Shown here: positions 37,739 through 46,423 of the stretch, one piece after another
How the letters are laid out: every line of letters begins with the position of its first letter
Position numbering within the stretch: the first letter of the stretch is position 1
Assembly: GCA_902768805.1 (NCBI GenBank)
Contig: CACXMX010000018.1
Span: forward strand, 1-49,683
Reading direction: 5' to 3'
Source: Oscillospiraceae bacterium
GTDB lineage: Bacteria; Bacillota; Clostridia; Oscillospirales; Oscillospiraceae
DNA length: 49,683 nt
Notes under the pieces: model-generated
The model's input: the letters and a program-made list of their open reading frames with translations, nothing else
Told to the model about the DNA's origin: nothing
Database searches by the model: none
Made by a program: the position numbers and the translations under genes

Positions 37739-39049
37739 TCAGCCTCTGGCGCTGATGTTGGAGTTGATGTCGCGGACGGTGGCGGCCATGTCGGGACTGA
37801 TCTTCATCAGATCCTCGATCTTTCGGATAGAGGAGAGCACCGTGGCGTGATTGCGGTCCTCAAAGCAGCGGCCTATATCCGTAAGAGCCATATTTGTGAG
37901 CGTGCGGCACAGATACATGGCAACCTGCCTTGCAGTGGCCGTGTTTTTCTGACGGCTCTGGCCTCGGATGGCCTCGTCGGTGAGACCGTAGTAGCGGGCG
38001 GTCTCGGAAATGATGATATCCGCTGTCGGCACATAGGAACCTACGCGTATCACGTCCTTGATCGCTCTTTTGGCCGAGGCTACGGTGATCTCGTCGTTGA
38101 GAAGATCCCGGTAAGCGGTAAGCTTTTTGACCACTCCCTCCAGCTGGCGGATATTGGAGGTAATGTTCTCGCCGATGTACTCCACCACATCGTTGGGAAG
38201 GATCATGCCGAGCTGAGCGGCCTTGTTGCGGGTGATGGCCATACGGGTCTCCAGATCGGGCGGCTGAACGTCCGCCATCAGGCCCCATTCAAGGCGGGTG
38301 CGGATGCGGTCCTCAAGCTTGTTCATTTCAAGCGGGGGCCGGTCGGAGGTCACGACGATCTGCTTGTTGTCCTCGTACAGAGTATTGAAGGTGTGGAAAA
38401 ATTCCTCCTGGGTCTGTGTTTTTCCCGCGATGAACTGGATGTCATCCATCAGCAGCAGATCCGCGCTGCGGTATTTGGCGCGGAAATCCTCGGCGGTGCC
38501 GGTCTGAATGGCGTGGACCAGCTCGTTGGTAAAGTCGTCACCCTTGACGTAAACGATCCGGGCCGACGGCTGCCGGGTGTGGATGCTCTGACCGATGGCC
38601 AGAAGGAGGTGCGTTTTTCCCAGTCCGGAGTTTCCGTAAATAAACAGAGGATTGTAGACCCGGCCCAGGTTTTCCGCGACGGCGAGAGCGGCGGCGTGCG
38701 CGTATTTGTTGGAGGGACCGACGATAAAATTATCGAAGGTGAAGCCGGCGACCTCGGGCAAAGTGTCGTCTGTGCGCGTTTCGGTAAGGTAGCTCTCCAA
38801 TTCGTCCCCGGACAGGACCAGAAGCTTTATATCCTCGCTGAAAAGATCGCGCAGGGCGGCTTCCAGCCGCGGCGCGTACCGGGACTGGATAATGTCCCGT
38901 TTGAAGTCTGTGGGAGTGTGCACCACCATCCGGTTGTTGACGAGCTCCACCGGAGTGCAGTCTCCGAACCAGGTGGAGCGGGATGTGGCGGTCAGCCCGT
39001 CGCCGAGACTGTCCAGAACACTGTCCCAGATGTCGATGAGCGAATTCAA
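37739..39049 (-). CDS. dnaA: Chromosomal replication initiator DnaA
   Basis: 436 residues from TTG at 39047-39049 behind AAGGGGAA. Domain I begins NSLIDIWDSVLDSLG. AAA+ Walker A is GNSGLGKTH (139-147), Walker B LLLMDDIQFI, sensor VTSDRPPLEM. Domain IV reads RQVAMYLCRTLTNMALTDIG followed by RCFEDRNHATV. Compared with the family signature GRDHTTV and the LPEIG turn, positions equal to E. coli Pro423, Asp433 and Thr435 are Thr390, Asn400 and Ala402; His401 is kept. The local boxes also differ from the norm. It has its own promoter and no box is evident upstream of it. Confidence 0.97.
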   Translation of the reverse strand: MNSLIDIWDSVLDSLGDGLTATSRSTWFGDCTPVELVNNRMVVHTPTDFKRDIIQSRYAPRLEAALRDLFSEDIKLLVLSGDELESYLTETRTDDTLPEVAGFTFDNFIVGPSNKYAHAAALAVAENLGRVYNPLFIYGNSGLGKTHLLLAIGQSIHTRQPSARIVYVKGDDFTNELVHAIQTGTAEDFRAKYRSADLLLMDDIQFIAGKTQTQEEFFHTFNTLYEDNKQIVVTSDRPPLEMNKLEDRIRTRLEWGLMADVQPPDLETRMAITRNKAAQLGMILPNDVVEYIGENITSNIRQLEGVVKKLTAYRDLLNDEITVASAKRAIKDVIRVGSYVPTADIIISETARYYGLTDEAIRGQSRQKNTATARQVAMYLCRTLTNMALTDIGRCFEDRNHATVLSSIRKIEDLMKISPDMAATVRDINSNISARG

Positions 39050-39098
39050 GACGATCGTTCCCCTTTTCTCTTAAGGATGCTGAGGTCCTAACCTAAAT

Positions 39099-39127
39099 AT
39101 TTTACCATGAGATGGCACGGATGTAAA
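39099..39127 (-). promoter_or_regulatory. Promoter of dnaA
   Basis: Minus-strand TTTACA (39122-39127), a 17-bp spacer and TAAAAT (39099-39104), 50 bp before the TTG start. Confidence 0.8.
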
Positions 39128-39197
39128 GAAAGAAATAAGATATATATTTAATATGTATTACTATATTAACTGCGGAAGACCCGCTGCCCGTCCAAGC

Positions 39198-39226
39198 TTG
39201 ATTTATGGGAGCGCATGCTTTATACT
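39198..39226 (+). promoter_or_regulatory. Promoter of the LRR-like gene
   Basis: TTGATT (39198-39203), a 17-bp spacer and TATACT (39221-39226). Between this and the dnaA promoter lies an A+T-rich stretch (about 39120-39172) with no genes. Confidence 0.8.
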
Positions 39227-39260
39227 GACAGTCAGTCTTCCGGGGAAAGGGGGACGCGGA

Positions 39261-40994
39261 ATGGAAAAAAAGAAGAAAAAGACCCGCTCGGGGGCACGGC
39301 TCCTGCCCGCGCTGCTGGTTCTGATGATCGGGCTGGGCGCGCTGGCGTGGATCGGGTACTCGAGGTATACGATGTTTGAGGGAGAGATCCTCCCGCGGGA
39401 CACGGAACTCCTGGATCTTCGGGGAAAGGACGCCACGGAAGAGAAGATCGCCGCGGCCAGAGAGGCCCTTCCCAATGCGAGAGTCCTTTACGACGTGACG
39501 ATCGCCGGAAAAACCTATTCCTGCGACGAAAAGGAGATCGTCACAGGTGATTTTACCGTCGGAGACATCCCTCTGTTCTCCCGGTTTGAAGGTCTTGAAT
39601 CCGTTGACGCCTCGGAGTGTTCCGACCTTGAGGCGATCCGCGCTCTTCGCGAGGCCCTGCCCGGCGCGGAGGTCGTGTGGACCGTGCCGCTCTCCGGGCA
39701 AAGCATTCCCGGGGAGGAGACGGATCTGACGCTGGAGGAGGCGGACGCCGGTGAGCTTGCCGCGGCGCTGCGCCGCCTGCCGGAGCTGCGGACCGTGACC
39801 GTAAAAGGAGACAGCCTGACTCCGGAGGAGCAGACGGCGCTGTCGGAAGAGTTTGAAGGGATCGTTTTCCGGTGGAGCGTGCGTATCCCCGGGGGAAGCG
39901 CGGAGCAGGATGCCGGGGAGCTGAGCTTCGCCGGGCAGCCTCTGTCCGAAGAAGACCTCTCCTCGCTGAACACGGCGCTCGCCCTTCTCCCGAAGGTTGA
40001 AAAGATCGACTTTACGGACACCGGTCTTCCCGACGCGAGCCTGATCGGCTTTGCCGCGGCTCACAAGGGCGTGTTCTGTCTCTGGCGGACGGAACGGTTC
40101 GGTGTGGCGTTCACCACAGCCGATGAGATCCTTACTTTCGACGACATCCCTCTGACCGTGGCGGACGCGGAGGAGATAGAGTCGCTGATCCCGGCGATGC
40201 CCAACCTGAAAAAGGTGGAGATGCTCCGCTGCGGGATATCCAACGAAGACATGGAGACGATCAACCTTCGCCACGACGACGTGCAGTTCGTATGGATGGT
40301 CCAGGTGTACAACCGGGGTGTGAGAACGGATCAGACCTATTTCCACGTGTTCCGCTGGACAAACCCCAATACGGACATTTATCTTCCCAACGACACGGGG
40401 ATCATGGCGGAGAATCTGCGCTACTGCCACGACATGGTCGCCGTCGATCTGGGCCATCAGCACATCTACGAGGTAACGAACGGAGAGCGTACGTCCCATT
40501 TCCTCGAAGGGATGCCCAAACTGAAGTACCTGATCCTGGGAAACTGTGCCCATGACACGATGCCCGAGCTTGCCTCCTGCAAGGAGCTTGTATGGCTGGA
40601 GCTCTTCAAAACAAGCTTCTATGACCTGACGCCCCTGCTGGAATGCAAAAACCTTAGGCATCTGAATATCGCCTTTATCAAGATCCGGGGAGAGGAACGG
40701 CGGCAGCTTGATGTGGATCAGCTCAAGCAGATGACCTGGCTGGAGAGGCTGTGGATCGGCGGAAACATGTTCACAGGAGCCCAGGTACAGCAGCTGCGGG
40801 ACGCACTGCCGAATACGGAGATCGTGATCATGTACGGCGATGAAGCCACGCTGGGGGGCTGGCGCAAACCGGAGGAGTACTTTAAGATGCGCGACGCCTT
40901 CCACATGTACTATATGACCGACACAGGACAGACCGTGGTCTATAATCCCTATACCGGAGAGCGGAGTCAGTACGAGTGGACGAACCCCTTCTGA
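39261..40994 (+). CDS. Membrane-anchored leucine-rich-repeat-like protein, function unknown
   Basis: 577 residues; ATG at 39261 follows AAAGGGGGACGCGGA. A Lys-rich start and one membrane span (about 14-34, PALLVLMIGLGALAWIGY) place the rest outside the cell. The exterior shows irregular LRR-like units: ALPNARVLYDV, ALPGAEVVWTV, LPELRTVTVKG, MPNLKKVEML, MPKLKYLILGN, KNLRHLNIA, LERLWIGGN. A recurring LP-x-A/T-E-V/I motif links the early and late units. No catalytic motif is visible. I recognise no named family. A wall- or ligand-binding role is possible. It is a single-gene unit next to dnaA. Confidence 0.85.
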   Translation: MEKKKKKTRSGARLLPALLVLMIGLGALAWIGYSRYTMFEGEILPRDTELLDLRGKDATEEKIAAAREALPNARVLYDVTIAGKTYSCDEKEIVTGDFTVGDIPLFSRFEGLESVDASECSDLEAIRALREALPGAEVVWTVPLSGQSIPGEETDLTLEEADAGELAAALRRLPELRTVTVKGDSLTPEEQTALSEEFEGIVFRWSVRIPGGSAEQDAGELSFAGQPLSEEDLSSLNTALALLPKVEKIDFTDTGLPDASLIGFAAAHKGVFCLWRTERFGVAFTTADEILTFDDIPLTVADAEEIESLIPAMPNLKKVEMLRCGISNEDMETINLRHDDVQFVWMVQVYNRGVRTDQTYFHVFRWTNPNTDIYLPNDTGIMAENLRYCHDMVAVDLGHQHIYEVTNGERTSHFLEGMPKLKYLILGNCAHDTMPELASCKELVWLELFKTSFYDLTPLLECKNLRHLNIAFIKIRGEERRQLDVDQLKQMTWLERLWIGGNMFTGAQVQQLRDALPNTEIVIMYGDEATLGGWRKPEEYFKMRDAFHMYYMTDTGQTVVYNPYTGERSQYEWTNPF

Positions 40995-40995
40995 A

Positions 40996-41037
40996 AAACA
41001 GAAAAAAGAGCCTCACCCGAGGCTCTTTTTTCTGTTT
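40996..41037. terminator. Bidirectional terminator between LRR-like gene and cupin gene
   Basis: Nineteen-base arms (AAACAGAAAAAAGAGCCTC and complement) around ACCC. The cupin stop codon (41013) lies inside the hairpin. Confidence 0.92.
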
Positions 41038-41390
41038 GTATACGCTTTTTCAAAAGAAACCGGCGGAGAGGTCACGCTGATGTAGATGAACGCTTCCGGT
41101 CCGTCGTTTCTCGCTCCGTGGATGTCTCCCGGGGCGAAGCGCGCCGCGTCGCCCGGGCGGATCGGCTGTTCCGCGCCGTCGGCAAGCAGGAGCGTTCCCT
41201 CCCCGCTCTCCGCGTACCAGAACTGTTCCGAGCTTTCGTGAACATGCCGGGGCTGGACGGCGCCGGGATCGAGGCGCACCTGAGTGACCGTCACGCGCGC
41301 CTCCGGAACGCTGTCCGGAGTCAGGAGCTGCCGCGAAACGACGCCCGGATTGGAGAGCTCCGCGATCTCCTCTTTCCGGAAAAGGGTCAT
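41013..41390 (-). CDS. Small cupin-domain protein
   Basis: 125 residues, ATG behind GGGGGAGG. A single cupin_2 barrel: PRHVHESSEQFWYAESGEG gives the His-x-His and Glu ligands, and PGDIHGARNDG the last His of a metal site. Such proteins are dioxygenases, isomerases or sensors of small molecules; sequence alone does not tell which. It follows the PsuG-like gene by 18 bp on the same strand, so the two are likely an operon with one substrate. Confidence 0.82.
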   Translation of the reverse strand: MTLFRKEEIAELSNPGVVSRQLLTPDSVPEARVTVTQVRLDPGAVQPRHVHESSEQFWYAESGEGTLLLADGAEQPIRPGDAARFAPGDIHGARNDGPEAFIYISVTSPPVSFEKAYTNRKKSLG

Positions 41391-41408
41391 GGATCCGGCC
41401 TCCCCCGC

Positions 41409-42056
41409 TCAGCGGAAATCTGTTTTCTTTTTCAGGTCAAGCGCCGCGGCGGAGGCCTTTTCGGCCAGATCGCCCAGCGTTTCTCCGCAGGGGATCACCG
41501 AACTCTCCGTGAGCTCCAGATCTCTTTGGAGAAGGTAGGCGTCGGTGAGCGCGTCCACCTCGTCCTGGCGCAGCACAGCCACGCTCCTGGCCGCGTACAG
41601 CAGCGCCCGGTCGGGGGCGACCTTACCGCAGAACACCATGCGCGCCGAAGCGCTCAGCGCGTCCATGTCCGCCAGGGAGTCGGACAGACCGGGAGCCATC
41701 ACCGGCACGATGCCCGCCATTTTCGCTATGGCCATCGTCGCCGAGGCGCCCGTGCCCGAAGTGCCTTTATCCGCCGCCAGATTGGGCAGCTCGCCCCGGG
41801 CGGCGTTTCCGCCCGCTCGGCACATCTTGTCCAGATCCTCCTTTGTCAGTCCGGCTTTGAGCCTTCCGTCCACCACGCCCACGCAGCAGGGCACGCAATC
41901 CCTGCGCCAGAACGCCTGTTCACACTCCTGGAGCGCGGTGTAGTTTTTCGGATAGGGAAGACGCATGAAAAAACCGGTCTCTATGGCTACGATGGGCGTG
42001 CCCACCTTCAGCGCCGCCGCCACGGGAGCGGCGAGATCCAGAAACTTGCTTGCCAT
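41409..42056 (-). CDS. Divergent pseudouridine-5'-phosphate glycosidase (PsuG)-like protein
   Basis: 215 residues, ATG behind GGAGGC. The order of blocks follows PsuG: PIVAIETGFFMRLPYPKN for the ESTVITHGLPYP block, VGVVDGRLKAGLTKEDLDKM for the LDGRIRVGLT block, NAARGELPNLA for KVSRRDLP, and GTGASATMAIAKMAGI for TTVSATM. The catalytic Lys of the KVSRRD block is Asn here and the GGIGGVHRG loop is APGLSDSLAD. It is about 80 residues shorter than PsuG. It may be a non-catalytic or altered-specificity relative. No psuK kinase is adjacent; a cupin gene follows. Confidence 0.6.
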   Translation of the reverse strand: MASKFLDLAAPVAAALKVGTPIVAIETGFFMRLPYPKNYTALQECEQAFWRRDCVPCCVGVVDGRLKAGLTKEDLDKMCRAGGNAARGELPNLAADKGTSGTGASATMAIAKMAGIVPVMAPGLSDSLADMDALSASARMVFCGKVAPDRALLYAARSVAVLRQDEVDALTDAYLLQRDLELTESSVIPCGETLGDLAEKASAAALDLKKKTDFR

Positions 42057-42090
42057 CGGGAAAAGCCTCCGTATAAATCGTTGTTTCATA

Positions 42091-42119
42091 ATTCTATAGG
42101 AAAAGGGTGGGAAAATCAA
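42091..42119 (-). promoter_or_regulatory. Promoter of the PsuG-like/cupin operon
   Basis: Minus-strand TTGATT (42114-42119), a 17-bp spacer and TAGAAT (42091-42096). Confidence 0.75.
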
Positions 42120-42274
42120 GAACAGCCGCCGCTCGGCCGGGGAGAAAAAGAAATCTGGTGCTGTTCATGTATTTTTCACATCTTAGCGATACAATACCCG
42201 GGGTTGATGATCGACAGGGTCCGCCGCGGCAATCGGTACGCGTCGGATCTGCCCCGAGAGGACGGAGGCGCCGG

Positions 42275-42820
42275 ATGGAAAACAGAGACAGACAGGAGAA
42301 TACGGCACGCCGGGCCAGGGTGGAGGACGCCGATTACGTTCTTTCCGCCGAGGAGCCCAACCTTCCCAGAGTACGGGAAGAAGCGGCCGCGATCAATCCC
42401 GTGCCCGTGATCATTGCGATGTGCGCGGTGATCCTGGCCGTGACGGCGCTGTTTTCCTTCGCGAACCGCGTCGGAGGAGCGGGACTCCCCACAGAGGCGG
42501 AGGCAGCCTTTCTGCCGCGGCGCGCGGACGCGTTCAACACGCCCTTCGGCATCGATGTGGAGGACGTGAGCGCGCCTGTTGCCGCCTATTACCGCTTCAA
42601 GGGCCGCGATACGGTGACGGGCGTGGGCGTTTTTGAGGTCGACCCGGACGGCCCGGCGGCGGCGCTGTGCCGCGGCGACGTGATCACCGCCGTCAACGGA
42701 GAGCGCGTCTCCTCCGCGGAAGAGCTGATCCGCCTGTGGGAGAGCGCCGATTCGCCTCCTGTGCTGACGGTGTATCGGGATGGGGCGTACGCCGCGGCGG
42801 AGACCGCTCCGGCCGGCTGA
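42275..42820 (+). CDS. Single-span membrane protein with PDZ-like domain
   Basis: 181 residues, ATG at 42275 behind GGAGG. An acidic and basic cytoplasmic N-terminus is followed by one span (near 45-67, INPVPVIIAMCAVILAVTAL) and an outside PDZ-like domain with VGVFEVDPDGPAAAL, GDVITAVNGERVSSAEEL and PPVLTVYRDG. It resembles the PDZ part of DegP/HtrA-type proteins without a protease domain. It may recruit an extracytoplasmic protease or wall enzyme. A weak promoter-like TACAAT lies near 42190. Confidence 0.75.
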   Translation: MENRDRQENTARRARVEDADYVLSAEEPNLPRVREEAAAINPVPVIIAMCAVILAVTALFSFANRVGGAGLPTEAEAAFLPRRADAFNTPFGIDVEDVSAPVAAYYRFKGRDTVTGVGVFEVDPDGPAAALCRGDVITAVNGERVSSAEELIRLWESADSPPVLTVYRDGAYAAAETAPAG

Positions 42821-42834
42821 GCGGGATTTTTCCC

Positions 42835-42863
42835 TTGCATTAACCGCGGGAAAGGGTTATTCT
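42835..42863 (+). promoter_or_regulatory. Promoter of mfd
   Basis: TTGCAT (42835-42840), a 17-bp spacer and TATTCT (42858-42863). The start codon is 7 nt after the -10, so this promoter would give an almost leaderless mRNA. Confidence 0.55.
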
Positions 42864-42870
42864 TTCCGAT

Positions 42871-45800
42871 ATGAACGCCATACTGCGAGAAATACAGCGA
42901 TCACCCTCCCTGAACACCCTCCCCCTGAGGGTCGAGGAGGGCTATTTGCCTGCCCTGATCACGCAGACGACCGGCGCGATGCGCGCGGTGACAGCGGCTC
43001 TGCTGAGAAAAAGCTGTTCCCGCCCGGTCGCGGTGGTCTGCGCCGACGATGCCGCCGCGTCCACCCTTGCGGCGGACCTTCGGGCTCTGCTGGGAGAGGA
43101 GGTCACGGTGCTGACATCCCGTGACCCGGTGCTCAGGGACACGGAGGTCGTCTCCCGTCAGAGCGAGCAGCAGCGGCTGCGCGCTCTTGACGCCGTCGCC
43201 TCCGGCGCGGGGGTGTGCGTACTCACCGCCGCGGGGCTCACGGAGCGCACGCTTCCCCCCGATGTGCTCGCCGATACGGCCTTTACGCTGGCGGTCGGCG
43301 AAGGGAACGGGCCCGAGGCGCTGGAGCCCCGGCTGCTCGCGTGCGGATACCGCCGCGGCGACATGGTGGAGGGCCCGGGCCAGTTCTCCCGCCGGGGCGG
43401 CATTCTTGACATTTTTTCTCCCGGAGCGGACCGCCCCGTACGCGCGGAGTTCTGGGGCGACGAGATCGATTCCATGGGGTTCTTCGACACAGACACCCAG
43501 CGGCGGACGGAAAACATACAGAGCTTCCGCGTCCTTCCCGCCTGTGAAGCGCTCACGTCGGTCCGCGACGGGTCGGCTCTGGCCGGGACGCTGGAGGGAC
43601 GGGCCCGCGCCCTTGCCCGCCGCGCCGGCGGAGAGGAGGCGGCCGCCCGGCTCAGGCGGGACGCCGAGAGGATCCGCGAGGGGGCGTCGCTTCCCTGGGC
43701 GGACCGGTATCTTCCCTATATTTATGAAGACTATATAACGGCGCTGGACTACCTGTCGCCGGACACTCTGATCGTTCTGGATTCCCCCGGCCGCTGCGCC
43801 GAGCGTTCGGGAGAGCTGCTCGACCAGCTGCGCGAGGATGTGCGCCTGCTGACCGGCGCGGCGATCCCCGTACAGGAGGCCGAGGCCTATTTCCTTCCCT
43901 GGAAGGATATGACGGAGCGGCTCGCCGAGTTTGCCCTGGTGATGACCGACGCGTTTACCGCGGGACGCTACCCCGTATCGCCCCGCAGCACGCTCGCCTG
44001 CGAGGCGCGGCAGCTGCCGTCCTACGGCGGAAGCCTGGAGACGGCGCTGGAGGATGTCCGGCGGTTCCTGGATGAGGAGTACCGCGTGGTCGTCCTTTCC
44101 GCCGACGAAAGGAGAGCCGCCGTTCTGGGCTCCATGCTGGAGAAAAACGCTCTGGCTCCCCTGCACGGCTACCCCAACGGAGAACTGCCGCCCTTCGGCC
44201 GCTGTACCGTGGCGGTGGGAAGCCTTTCCGCGGGACTGGAGATGCCGGAGATCCGGCTCGCCGTGCTTACGGATACGCAGATCATGGCCGGTGCCCTGCG
44301 CAGCCGCAAACGCCGCCGCGCCATGGCCAACGCCGAGCGCATCGGCTCCTGCGCCGACCTCTCGGTGGGAGATCTGGTGGTGCACGAGCACCACGGGATC
44401 GGCCGGTTCGCCGGCATATTCAAAATCCCCGTGGACGGGGCGGAAAAGGATTACATCAAGATCTGCTACGCCGGCACGGACAGTCTGTACGTCCCGGCCA
44501 CGCAGCTGGACCTGGTGTCCAAGTATATCGGCGGAGGGGAAGAGCACACGGTCCGCCTGTCCCGGATGGGCGGCGGAGAGTGGCAGCGCACCAAGAGCCG
44601 GGCCAAGGCCGCCGCCAGAGAGCTGGCCGGAGAACTGACGCGTCTGTACGCCGAGCGGGCCCGGACGCCGGGCTTCGCGTTTTCCCCGGACAGTCCCTGG
44701 CAGACGGAGTTTGAGGAGGCCTTCGGCTACGCCGAGACGGACGACCAGCTCCGCTGTATCGATGAGATCAAAAAGGATATGGAAGCGCCCGTGCCCATGG
44801 ACCGGCTGCTGTGCGGAGACGTGGGCTACGGAAAGACCGAGGTGGCGCTGCGGGCTGCCATGAAATGCATCCTGGACGGAAAGCAGTGCGCGATCCTGGT
44901 TCCCACCACGGTACTGGCCCGTCAGCACTACCAGACCGCCATGCGCCGCTTCTTCGGCTATCCGGTAGAGATCGCCCTTCTCAGCCGGTACAATTCCCCG
45001 GCCCAGCGCCGGGAGATCCTGCAGAAGCTGCGCGCGGGCAGCGTGGATCTGCTCATAGGCACCCACGCCCTGCTGCAGAAAAGCGTGGAATTCAAGGATC
45101 TGGGCCTGCTGGTGGTGGACGAGGAACAGCGGTTCGGAGTTTCCCACAAGGAAAAGCTCAAGGAAATGAGCAGAGGCGTAGACGTGCTCACGCTTTCCGC
45201 CACGCCGATCCCCCGGACGCTGAACATGGCGCTCTCGGGACTGCGGAGCATGTCCACCATCGAGGAGCCGCCGCGGGACCGCCAGCCGGTGCAGACCTAT
45301 GTGATCGAATTCAGCTGGGAAGCCGTATGCGACGCCATTCGCCGCGAGCTGATGCGCGGCGGGCAGGTGTATTATCTCCACAACCGCGTGGAGAATATTG
45401 AGCGCACCGCCCTGCGGCTGCAGAAACTGCTCGAGGGGGCCGCGGTGGGCGTGGCCCACGGGCAGATGGACGAGGAACAGGTTTCCCGGGTCATGGACGA
45501 CATGGTGGAGGGAAAGATCCAGGTCCTTGTGTGCACCACGATCATCGAGACCGGTATCGACATCCCCAATGTGAATACGCTTATCATCGAGGACGCGGAT
45601 AAACTCGGTCTGGCGCAGCTCCACCAGCTCCGCGGCCGGGTAGGCCGCTCGGCGCGCAGGGCAAGCGCATGGCTGACGTACCGGCCGGACAAGGTGCTCA
45701 CGGAGGTCGCCGAAAAGCGGCTGACCGCCATACGCGAGTTTGCCGAGTTCAACGCCGGGTTCCAGATCGCCCTGCGCGACCTGGAGATCCGCGGCGCGGG

Positions 45801-46380
45801 CAATCTGCTGGGCGCCGAACAGTCCGGACATATGATGGATGTCGGCTACGATATGTATCTGAAGCTGCTGGAGGAAGCGGTGCTGGAGGAAAAGGGCGAG
45901 ACGCCCGCCGTACGCACCGAATGCAGCGCGGATCTGAGCGTCACGGCGGGGATCCCGGAAAAATACGTCTCGTCCCCCGAGCAGCGCATGGATCTCTACC
46001 GCCGCATCGCCCTGATACGGACCGAGGACGACGCCGACGATCTGACCGACGAGCTCATCGACCGCTTCGGGGATCCGCCCGCGGGAGTGAACGCGCTTAT
46101 CCATGTGGCCCTGCTCCGCGGCGAGGCCGGAAAAGCGGGCATCAGCGACATCTCACAGAAGGGCGGCATGCTGTATTTCGTTGTGGAGGACTTCTCCATG
46201 GAGCGGCTGAGCGCGCTGTACGAGCGGCCGGAGTACCGCGGCCGGGTGAAGCTGGAGGCCGGCCGGAGCCCGCGGCTGGGACTGAAGCTGCGCGGAGGGG
46301 AAAAGCCCATCGGCGCCGCCCGTTCTCTGGTCAAAGCCTGGGCCGATACGGCCGTCGGGGCGGGGGCCGCCGCCGGATGA
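42871..46380 (+). CDS. mfd: Transcription-repair coupling factor Mfd
   Basis: 1169 residues. The UvrB-homology region (about 1-300) has GPGQFSRRGGILDIFSPG. The RNA-polymerase-interacting domain follows near 490-560 (VGDLVVHEHHGIGRFAGI). Translocase motifs are GDVGYGKTEVALRAAM (Walker A, near 650), VVDEEQRFG (near 750), SATPIPRTLNMALSGLR and LIIEDADKLGLAQLHQLRGRVGRS, then the TRCF C-terminal domain. It removes stalled RNA polymerase and recruits UvrA. It starts at ATG 42871; the best upstream promoter leaves no room for a ribosome-binding site. Confidence 0.97.
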   Translation: MNAILREIQRSPSLNTLPLRVEEGYLPALITQTTGAMRAVTAALLRKSCSRPVAVVCADDAAASTLAADLRALLGEEVTVLTSRDPVLRDTEVVSRQSEQQRLRALDAVASGAGVCVLTAAGLTERTLPPDVLADTAFTLAVGEGNGPEALEPRLLACGYRRGDMVEGPGQFSRRGGILDIFSPGADRPVRAEFWGDEIDSMGFFDTDTQRRTENIQSFRVLPACEALTSVRDGSALAGTLEGRARALARRAGGEEAAARLRRDAERIREGASLPWADRYLPYIYEDYITALDYLSPDTLIVLDSPGRCAERSGELLDQLREDVRLLTGAAIPVQEAEAYFLPWKDMTERLAEFALVMTDAFTAGRYPVSPRSTLACEARQLPSYGGSLETALEDVRRFLDEEYRVVVLSADERRAAVLGSMLEKNALAPLHGYPNGELPPFGRCTVAVGSLSAGLEMPEIRLAVLTDTQIMAGALRSRKRRRAMANAERIGSCADLSVGDLVVHEHHGIGRFAGIFKIPVDGAEKDYIKICYAGTDSLYVPATQLDLVSKYIGGGEEHTVRLSRMGGGEWQRTKSRAKAAARELAGELTRLYAERARTPGFAFSPDSPWQTEFEEAFGYAETDDQLRCIDEIKKDMEAPVPMDRLLCGDVGYGKTEVALRAAMKCILDGKQCAILVPTTVLARQHYQTAMRRFFGYPVEIALLSRYNSPAQRREILQKLRAGSVDLLIGTHALLQKSVEFKDLGLLVVDEEQRFGVSHKEKLKEMSRGVDVLTLSATPIPRTLNMALSGLRSMSTIEEPPRDRQPVQTYVIEFSWEAVCDAIRRELMRGGQVYYLHNRVENIERTALRLQKLLEGAAVGVAHGQMDEEQVSRVMDDMVEGKIQVLVCTTIIETGIDIPNVNTLIIEDADKLGLAQLHQLRGRVGRSARRASAWLTYRPDKVLTEVAEKRLTAIREFAEFNAGFQIALRDLEIRGAGNLLGAEQSGHMMDVGYDMYLKLLEEAVLEEKGETPAVRTECSADLSVTAGIPEKYVSSPEQRMDLYRRIALIRTEDDADDLTDELIDRFGDPPAGVNALIHVALLRGEAGKAGISDISQKGGMLYFVVEDFSMERLSALYERPEYRGRVKLEAGRSPRLGLKLRGGEKPIGAARSLVKAWADTAVGAGAAAG

Positions 46381-46423
46381 GACGGATCTGTTCGGAAAAA
46401 CTATCTGCAAAGAGAGGGACCGT

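Noticed and set aside
42901..46104. A 1067-codon minus-strand frame opposite mfd.
   Set aside because: Shadow of mfd; His/Gly/Ala-rich with no family similarity.
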